Assembly (NCBI GenBank): GCA_903866485.1
Contig: CAIPNT010000133.1
Coordinates: 1-11,184, forward strand
DNA from: an uncultured Micrococcales bacterium
Lineage (GTDB): Bacteria; Actinomycetota; Actinomycetes; Actinomycetales; Microbacteriaceae
Direction of reading: 5' to 3'
DNA: 11,184 nt
Made by a program: the position numbers and the translations under genes. The notes under the pieces are model-generated. The model saw nothing but the letters and a program-made list of their open reading frames with translations. It did not search any database and was not told the origin of the DNA. This document shows positions 6,496 through 11,184 of this stretch, piece by piece (position 1 is the stretch's first letter; each line of letters opens with the position of its first letter).

Positions 6496-7674
6496 CTAAC
6501 TGATTTCAAAGCGCGCGATGTGTCGCCACATGCCTACTGCACCGGTCAGCGCGATGATGCCCATGCCAGCCATGGCCAAGGGTAGACCAAAAATCACGGT
6601 CAGAAGTGAAATTGCCGGTGCGGTTGCGGCCTGACCGCTGTCATTCATCAACCTAAAGAACGCCAAAAATTCATTGCGCGCGTCCTTCGGGGCAAGGTCT
6701 GCGCCAATCACCAAAATCAATCCGCTGCCCAATGCGTTGCTGAGACTGAGCGCAAGGCCGATAACCAAGAATCCGGTGGCATCATGCACCAGGCTGAGGG
6801 CAAAGAACGATATCGCCATGCCAAAAAGTGTGGGGGCTGCAGCCCACTTGCGGCCAAAACGGTCAATGACCTGCCCCGAGGTATAAAACAGCGCAAAATC
6901 CAGAGCTCCGGCGATGCCAATATAGAGCGCTGCGGTGGTTACCGGCAGGTGAATGTAGAGCGCCCACAGAGGCAAACCGATCGTTCTCGCAGTGCGTGCA
7001 ATCGACAGAGCGGTAGCCGAAAGTCCAAGGGTGCTAAGCTTCAGGCGTTCGCGCTTGGCAATGTGCCAAAGCTTGTGACCCTTGTTTGGGGGAGTATTGC
7101 GCATGTTATCGGGCTTCGTGCTGAGCAAAACTGCTCCGGCAAGCAGCGCAAAGACAACGGTCATAAGGTAAACGCTCTGCACGCCCCAAAAGCGCACCGC
7201 AACCGAGCCAAGCAGCGGACCCACAAAGCTTCCGCCCCTGAATGTGCCACCCAAAAACGCGAGTGCCCTTGCGCGTCGTTCCAGCGGCACGGTTTCGGTC
7301 ATGTAGCCGTGTCTTGCCAAACCAAAAACCGACATGCATGCGCCCGAGATCAGGATGCCGGCAGAAAGCATCCAGATGTTGCTTGCAAACACAGCCAGCA
7401 AAATCGAAACCGCCCCAGCAAGTGCGGCGTAAATCATCGCCTTGCGCTCGCCGAGGAGGTTAATCAATTTGACCGCCGGGATGTCGGCTAACAGGGTGCC
7501 GAGCACTCCCAAACCAGCGATGATTCCGGCAGTTGCGATGTTGGCGCCCATCGCTTCGGCGCTGGCTGGAATTATCGGAATCAACCCAGACTCACCAACC
7601 GAAAACAAAAATGAGGGCAAAAACACCGGATAGAGCAGGTGTCTCAGCTTGAAGTGCTCATTCGTTTGGGTCAC
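6496..7674 (-). CDS. MFS transporter (DHA1-type efflux-like)
   Basis: Integral membrane major facilitator protein, 392 residues, about 12 hydrophobic segments. Motif A positions are visible in both halves: ADIPAVKLINLLGERK (63-78, degenerate) and SGQVIDRFGRK (266-276, nearly ideal). GADLAPKDARNEFLAFFRL (324-342) before the last helices is wording typical of drug:proton antiporter-like MFS proteins; substrate unknown. The frame is open further to 7794, but that extension would run inside prfB and reads as non-membrane arginine-rich sequence. The chosen start is GTG 7674 (VTQTNEHFKL), which has no Shine-Dalgarno and sits six bases after a GATAAT box, so the mRNA is probably leaderless. It is divergent from prfB and convergent with the Tad operon. 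Stop is TAG. Confidence 0.86.
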   Translation of the reverse strand: MTQTNEHFKLRHLLYPVFLPSFLFSVGESGLIPIIPASAEAMGANIATAGIIAGLGVLGTLLADIPAVKLINLLGERKAMIYAALAGAVSILLAVFASNIWMLSAGILISGACMSVFGLARHGYMTETVPLERRARALAFLGGTFRGGSFVGPLLGSVAVRFWGVQSVYLMTVVFALLAGAVLLSTKPDNMRNTPPNKGHKLWHIAKRERLKLSTLGLSATALSIARTARTIGLPLWALYIHLPVTTAALYIGIAGALDFALFYTSGQVIDRFGRKWAAAPTLFGMAISFFALSLVHDATGFLVIGLALSLSNALGSGLILVIGADLAPKDARNEFLAFFRLMNDSGQAATAPAISLLTVIFGLPLAMAGMGIIALTGAVGMWRHIARFEIS

Positions 7675-7680
7675 ACATCT

Positions 7681-7686
7681 ATTATC
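7681..7686 (-). promoter_or_regulatory. Candidate -10 box for a leaderless MFS transcript
   Basis: On the minus strand GATAAT (7686-7681) is followed after six bases by the GTG at 7674, so transcription could begin at the first base of the start codon. Leaderless genes are common in actinobacteria. No clear -35 element is seen, and assignment is by consensus only. Confidence 0.4.
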
Positions 7687-7712
7687 GGCGTCTCGCCTAG
7701 ACTGGAGGTGCA

Positions 7713-8825
7713 ATGGCAGACCTAGACGTAACCTCAGAAATTCGCGAGCTTCGCGCAACATTTGGCGATATTCGTCACGTGGTTGATGAGCCAAAGTTGA
7801 TTCAAGAGGTTTCCGAACTCAAAGACCAGGCCGCCGACCCAAATCTCTGGGATGACACCGCTCGCGCCCAGCAGGTCACCAGTCGCTTGTCACACAAGCA
7901 AGCGATGCTGTCCAAATTGACCGACGTTGCTTCGAGGCTTGATGACCTCGAGGTGCTCATTGAAATGGCAAATGCAGAGGCCGACCAAGCCACCCAGCAG
8001 GAGGCGAAAGCTGAACTTACGTCGCTGCAGGCGGTTATTTCAGAGCTTGAAGTGCAAACTTTGCTTAACGGTGAATACGACTCACGCGCAGCCGTAATCA
8101 CCATCCGGTCTGGCGCAGGTGGCGATGATGCCACCGACTTCGCCGAAATGCTGATGCGCATGTATCTGCGTTATGCCGAACGTCACAAGATGCCTTACTC
8201 GGTGCTAGACACTTCTTATGCCGAGGGGGCAGGTATCAAATCAGCAACCTTTGAAATTGATGCGCCGTTTGCATTTGGAACGCTGTCGGTTGAAGCCGGC
8301 ACTCACCGTCTTGTGCGCATGAGCCCATTTGGTGCCGCCGGCAAGCGACAGACATCTTTTGCCGCGGTTGAGGTTGTGCCTCTGGTCGAAATGACCGAAG
8401 CAATAGACATTCCAGACAGCGAAATTCGCGTGGATGTGTTTAGGTCATCCGGTCCGGGTGGCCAGAGCGTTAACACCACCGATTCGGCGGTTCGCATTAC
8501 GCACATTCCAACCGGAACCGTGGTCAGCTGCCAAAATGAAAAAAGTCAGATTCAAAACAAGGCCGCAGCGATGCGAGTTTTGCAGTCTCGCCTGCTCGAA
8601 ATTCGCCGCCGCGAAGAAGAAGCCAAAAAGAAGCAGATTGCCGGTGATGTCAAGGCCAGCTGGGGCGAGCAAATGCGCTCGTATGTGCTTGCGCCATATC
8701 AAATGGTCAAAGACTTGCGCACTGAGCACGAGCAGAACAACCCGAACGCGGTCTTCGACGGCGACCTGGATGGCTTCATCGCTGCCGGCATCCGCTGGCG
8801 CAAGCAGACACAGGCAAACGCCTAA
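7713..8825 (+). CDS. prfB: Peptide chain release factor 2 (RF2)
   Basis: Class I release factor that recognises UGA and UAA in the ribosomal A site and triggers peptidyl-tRNA hydrolysis. At 370 residues it is of normal length. The SPF tripeptide (204-206, in [15 protein letters not shown]) is the stop-codon recognition element specific to RF2, RF1 having PxT, and GGQ (249-251, in [16 protein letters not shown]) is the catalytic peptidyl-transferase-centre motif. The N-terminal helical domain and [14 protein letters not shown] precede it. Start ATG 7713 follows GGAGGTG at 7704-7710. The frame runs uninterrupted from the start, so the programmed +1 frameshift that autoregulates RF2 in many bacteria is absent. 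It heads the conserved actinobacterial order prfB-ftsE-ftsX-smpB, 38 bases before ftsE. Confidence 0.98.
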   Translation: MADLDVTSEIRELRATFGDIRHVVDEPKLIQEVSELKDQAADPNLWDDTARAQQVTSRLSHKQAMLSKLTDVASRLDDLEVLIEMANAEADQATQQEAKAELTSLQAVISELEVQTLLNGEYDSRAAVITIRSGAGGDDATDFAEMLMRMYLRYAERHKMPYSVLDTSYAEGAGIKSATFEIDAPFAFGTLSVEAGTHRLVRMSPFGAAGKRQTSFAAVEVVPLVEMTEAIDIPDSEIRVDVFRSSGPGGQSVNTTDSAVRITHIPTGTVVSCQNEKSQIQNKAAAMRVLQSRLLEIRRREEEAKKKQIAGDVKASWGEQMRSYVLAPYQMVKDLRTEHEQNNPNAVFDGDLDGFIAAGIRWRKQTQANA

Positions 8826-8863
8826 CGCGCTTAGCCGCAGCCGCAACTTAGGCTTGACTCATC

Positions 8864-9622
8864 ATGATTCGCATCGAAAGCGTAACCAAGCAATACAAGG
8901 GGTCTTCGCGACCGGCCTTGAATAATGTTTCGCTCGAAATTGAAAAGGGTGACTTCGTCTTTTTGGTGGGAGCATCGGGCTCGGGCAAGTCATCTTTGAT
9001 GCGACTGATGCTTCGTGAAGACATTCCAACCTCTGGTTCGGTGCACGTGCTCGGCGAGAACCTAGTCGGCATACCAAGTCGCCGCATTCCATACTTTCGC
9101 CGCAAGCTTGGCGTTGTTTTTCAAGACTTTCGACTTCTGCCAAGCAAAACCGTAGCCCAAAACGTTGCCTTTAGCCTCGAGGTAATTGGCAAATCGCAGG
9201 CTTTTATTCAAGAGGCTGTGCCAGATGTCTTGGCGATGGTTGGTCTCGAGGGCAAGGCCGATCGCCTGCCGAGTGAACTTTCGGGTGGTGAGCAGCAGCG
9301 CGTCGCTCTTGCCCGCGCCATTGTCAATAAGCCGGCCGTGTTGCTTGCTGACGAACCAACCGGAAACCTCGACCCGGCAACCAGCGAGGGAATCATGGCT
9401 CTGCTTGAGCGAATCAACCTTGCCGGCACCACAGTTGTTATGGCAACTCACGATCGTGGCATCGTTGACCGACTGCAGAAGCGCGTGGTTGAAATGCGCG
9501 AGGGCGAGATCTTCCGCGACCAGCGCTCGGCTGGCTACATCAAGACTCAAACCGACTCTCATCCGGTAAAGTCTTGGAATCTGTCAATCGGTGAATCTTG
9601 GAGCCTAGGCGGCGACGAGTAA
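8864..9622 (+). CDS. ftsE: Cell-division ATP-binding protein FtsE
   Basis: ABC-type ATPase that partners FtsX at the divisome, where ATP cycling is thought to control peptidoglycan hydrolases. Complete nucleotide-binding domain: Walker A GASGSGKS (36-43), Q-loop VVFQD (Gln87), signature LSGGEQQR (139-146), Walker B VLLADE with catalytic Glu164, D-loop GNLD and H-loop His196 in MATHD. At 252 residues it is about 20-30 longer than Escherichia coli or Mycobacterium FtsE; the excess is a C-terminal tail after residue about 223 ([17 protein letters not shown]...). The ATG at 8864 has no strong Shine-Dalgarno; TAGGCT at 8849-8854 could be a -10 box for a short-leader transcript, but this is weak. 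Its TAA overlaps the ftsX ATG by one base, so the two proteins are made in coupled fashion. Confidence 0.96.
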   Translation: MIRIESVTKQYKGSSRPALNNVSLEIEKGDFVFLVGASGSGKSSLMRLMLREDIPTSGSVHVLGENLVGIPSRRIPYFRRKLGVVFQDFRLLPSKTVAQNVAFSLEVIGKSQAFIQEAVPDVLAMVGLEGKADRLPSELSGGEQQRVALARAIVNKPAVLLADEPTGNLDPATSEGIMALLERINLAGTTVVMATHDRGIVDRLQKRVVEMREGEIFRDQRSAGYIKTQTDSHPVKSWNLSIGESWSLGGDE

Positions 9623-10536
9623 TGCGCTTTGGTTTTGTGCTGGGCGAAATTGGCCACGGTTTGCGCCGCAACGTTTCAATGGTGATTTCGGTCATCCTGG
9701 TCACATTTATCTCACTAACCTTCGTGGGTACCGCATCACTGCTGCAGCTGCAAATCGGTCAAATGAAAAACTACTGGTATGACCGTGCTCAGGTTGCTGT
9801 CTACCTGTGCACCGATGTTTCGCCGAGCGATGCCTGCCCGCAGGGGGAGGCTTCGACTGACCTAAAGACTGCCGTCGAAGACAAACTTAAGTCTTCGCTT
9901 CTGCAGCCTTATATCAAGCACTTTTACTTTGAAGACCACCAGCAGGCCTATGCCAAGTTTGAGCAGCAGTTTGCCGGCAACTCGGTGGCCAAGTACGTTT
10001 CGCCAACTCAGTTGAATGAGACCTTCTGGGTCAGCCTTAAAGATGCAAATAAGAGCCAGATCATCACCGAAAGCTTCAGCGGAATGGCCGGCGTTGAAGA
10101 GGTCAAAGACCAGCGCACATACCTCGACCAGATCTTTAGCATTCTGAATGCCGCTTCGCTTGCCGCAATCGGCATCGCGGCGTTGATGCTTGTATCGGCG
10201 GTGCTACTAATTTCGACCACCATTCGTTTGAGCGCCTTTTCGCGACGCCGAGAAATCGGCATTATGCGCCTTGTTGGCGCCAGCAACTTCTACATCCAGT
10301 TGCCATTCATTCTCGAGGGAGTCGTGGCCGCTACCATCGGTTCTGCGTTGGCTGCCGCAGCGGTGCTTTCGGTTGTGCAGTTCTTCGTTCAGGGGTACCT
10401 GGCAACCAGGCTTCCGTTTACCAGCTTCGTAAATCTCTCGGATGCGTTCTTGGTTGCTCCGGCTCTTGTAGTCGCCGGCATCTTGCTCTCGGCCATTGCG
10501 TCTGGTTTCGCAATTCGCCGTTACCTGCGAATATAG
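9622..10536 (+). CDS. ftsX: Cell-division membrane protein FtsX
   Basis: Membrane subunit of the FtsEX complex, 304 residues, type VII ABC (FtsX/MacB-like) topology: first membrane helix at about 19-42, a large extracytoplasmic domain (about 43-170), then three helices near 172-199, 228-252 and 278-298. The extracytoplasmic domain carries the pair Cys63 and Cys72 ([12 protein letters not shown]), which can form a small disulfide loop, as seen in other actinobacterial Fts[16 protein letters not shown] after the second helix is the conserved FtsX signature and likely FtsE contact. The external domain is expected to bind a peptidoglycan hydrolase or its activator, not encoded here. Start ATG overlaps the ftsE stop (TAATG); an upstream TTG in the same frame at 9598 would extend into ftsE and is not preferred. 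Confidence 0.96.
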   Translation: MRFGFVLGEIGHGLRRNVSMVISVILVTFISLTFVGTASLLQLQIGQMKNYWYDRAQVAVYLCTDVSPSDACPQGEASTDLKTAVEDKLKSSLLQPYIKHFYFEDHQQAYAKFEQQFAGNSVAKYVSPTQLNETFWVSLKDANKSQIITESFSGMAGVEEVKDQRTYLDQIFSILNAASLAAIGIAALMLVSAVLLISTTIRLSAFSRRREIGIMRLVGASNFYIQLPFILEGVVAATIGSALAAAAVLSVVQFFVQGYLATRLPFTSFVNLSDAFLVAPALVVAGILLSAIASGFAIRRYLRI

Positions 10537-10543
10537 AAACCTT

Positions 10544-11017
10544 ATGCCTAAAGAACGCGGCCAAAAAGTTGTTGCCAGCAACCGAAAAGCGCGCCACGAT
10601 TACACAATCCTTGATGTTTATGAGGCCGGCCTTGTGCTTACCGGACCCGAGGTTAAATCGTTGCGCGCAGGCCGAGCGTCTCTAATTGATGGTTTCGGCA
10701 GCATCGAAAATGGCGAGGCTTGGCTAGAAAACGTTCACATTCCTGAATACACTCAGGCAACTTGGAACAATCACCCTGCACGCCGCCGCCGCAAGATGTT
10801 GTTGCACGGTCACGAGATTTATAAACTTCAGGGCAAAATCAAAGAGTCTGGTTTGACGCTGGTTCCGCTCTCGATTTATTTCAAGGATGGCCGAGCCAAG
10901 GTTGAGATTGCCTTGGCTCGCGGTAAGCGCGAATACGACAAGCGTCAGACCTTGAAAGAGCAGACCGACAAGCGCGAAGCGGATCGCGCTATGTCGACCA
11001 AGGGCAAAGACTGGTAG
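10544..11017 (+). CDS. smpB: SsrA-binding protein SmpB
   Basis: Small basic RNA-binding protein that delivers tmRNA to stalled ribosomes in trans-translation; 157 residues, normal length. Conserved landmarks are [17 protein letters not shown] at the start of the OB-like barrel, [14 protein letters not shown] (about 34-47), [18 protein letters not shown] (about 76-88), [23 protein letters not shown], and the C-terminal tail [23 protein letters not shown], which mimics codon-anticodon contacts in the mRNA channel. Start is ATG 10544, seven bases after the ftsX stop, with only a weak ribosome-binding sequence, so translation is probably coupled to ftsX. It is followed 130 bases later by its RNA partner ssrA. 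Confidence 0.97.
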   Translation: MPKERGQKVVASNRKARHDYTILDVYEAGLVLTGPEVKSLRAGRASLIDGFGSIENGEAWLENVHIPEYTQATWNNHPARRRRKMLLHGHEIYKLQGKIKESGLTLVPLSIYFKDGRAKVEIALARGKREYDKRQTLKEQTDKREADRAMSTKGKDW

Positions 11018-11029
11018 TTGGCGCCCATT

Positions 11030-11071
11030 TGCACTCACAGGGACACCACAGCCTAATGTCTGTGCACTCAC
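11030..11071 (+). repeat. Nine-base direct repeat between smpB and ssrA
   Basis: TGCACTCAC occurs at 11030-11038 and again at 11063-11071, 33 bases apart, in the 130-base gap upstream of ssrA. No known element is recognised. The rest of the gap holds a near-palindrome (11103-11116, core AAACGTTT) and no hairpin terminator. Confidence 0.5.
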
Positions 11072-11147
11072 GTATCCTTGAAACAACCCCAAAAGACCAT
11101 AGCCCAAACGTTTAGGTCAGGTCTGCGGGGAGATGGTAACTAAATAT

Positions 11148-11184
11148 GGGGATGATCGGTTTCGACAGTGCATGTGTAACTGGA
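11148..11184 (+). ncRNA. ssrA: tmRNA (ssrA), 5' portion cut by the window end
   Basis: The last 37 bases begin with GGGGATGATCGGTTTCGACA, matching the highly conserved 5' end of tmRNA: the GGGG of the tRNA-like acceptor stem, GA, and the GGTTTCGAC of the D-loop analogue. Position just downstream of smpB supports the call, since the two work together in trans-translation and are often adjacent in actinobacteria. The tag-peptide reading frame and 3' half lie outside the window. An AT-rich stretch (TAACTAAATAT, 11137-11147) directly precedes the RNA and probably contains the -10 region, though no hexamer is clear. Confidence 0.93.

Noticed and set aside
6784..7491. Long plus-strand open frame (235 codons) opposite the second MFS transporter
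   Set aside because: It is antisense to a clear membrane-protein gene, its translation is rich in Arg, Lys, Gln and Cys with no recognisable domain, and it has no ribosome-binding site.
7675..7794. Longer N-terminus for the minus-strand MFS transporter
   Set aside because: It would overlap the start of prfB by over 80 bases and adds an arginine-rich segment unlike MFS N-termini.
7713..7800. Programmed frameshift in prfB
   Set aside because: The frame is uninterrupted with no TGA or slippery CTTTGAC-like sequence in the first 30 codons.
10496..10543. Longer N-terminus for SmpB starting within ftsX
   Set aside because: The added 16 residues are a frame-shifted reading of the ftsX end; SmpB family proteins begin close to the MPKERGQK sequence.
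11047..11064. Hairpin CACAG/CTGTG as a terminator after smpB
   Set aside because: Only five base pairs with an eight-base loop and no U-run, so it is unlikely to terminate transcription.

Overview
The window looks like chromosomal DNA of an actinobacterium, most likely a Microbacteriaceae-type organism of moderate GC content such as the freshwater Rhodoluna/Aquiluna group. This rests on the prfB-ftsE-ftsX-smpB-ssrA gene order, the actinobacterial form of the Tad pilus locus, frequent GTG and TTG starts, and protein wording typical of that family. The species assignment is inference and no database search was made.

Left region (1-2600): the C-terminal catalytic half of a secreted subtilisin-like (S8) protease, entered mid-gene and preceded by what looks like a fibronectin type III-like segment. 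Next come a TTG-initiated monocarboxylate-type MFS transporter and a perfect 17-bp inverted repeat that can terminate transcription from both sides. On the minus strand is a tRNA-Leu (anticodon UAG) with encoded CCA.

Middle region (2700-6470): a compact seven-gene Tad-type pilus/secretion operon on the plus strand. It encodes a TadA/CpaF ATPase, TadB and TadC membrane platform proteins, a 59-residue Flp-like pilin candidate, two TadE-like pseudopilins and a short TadG-like protein. Six genes overlap or nearly touch their neighbour, so they are probably co-transcribed and translationally coupled. No prepilin peptidase, TadZ or outer-membrane component is present; the peptidase must be elsewhere and the outer-membrane parts are not expected in a monoderm. 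Only one of the four small putative subunits has the textbook class III prepilin motif, which is the least ordinary point of the window.

Right region (6496-11184): a minus-strand MFS transporter converges on the Tad operon and diverges from prfB across a 38-bp gap, apparently as a leaderless GTG-start gene. Then follows the conserved housekeeping block: prfB (release factor 2), ftsE and ftsX (divisome ABC complex that controls peptidoglycan hydrolases), smpB, and the first 37 nt of ssrA (tmRNA). SmpB and tmRNA act together in trans-translation ribosome rescue, and RF2 ends translation at UGA and UAA.

I see no CRISPR array, insertion sequence, integrase or clear foreign island, and no gene-free stretch longer than 300 bases. 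The window is mostly well-conserved actinobacterial biology. The Tad subunit set and the protease architecture are the parts that merit follow-up.
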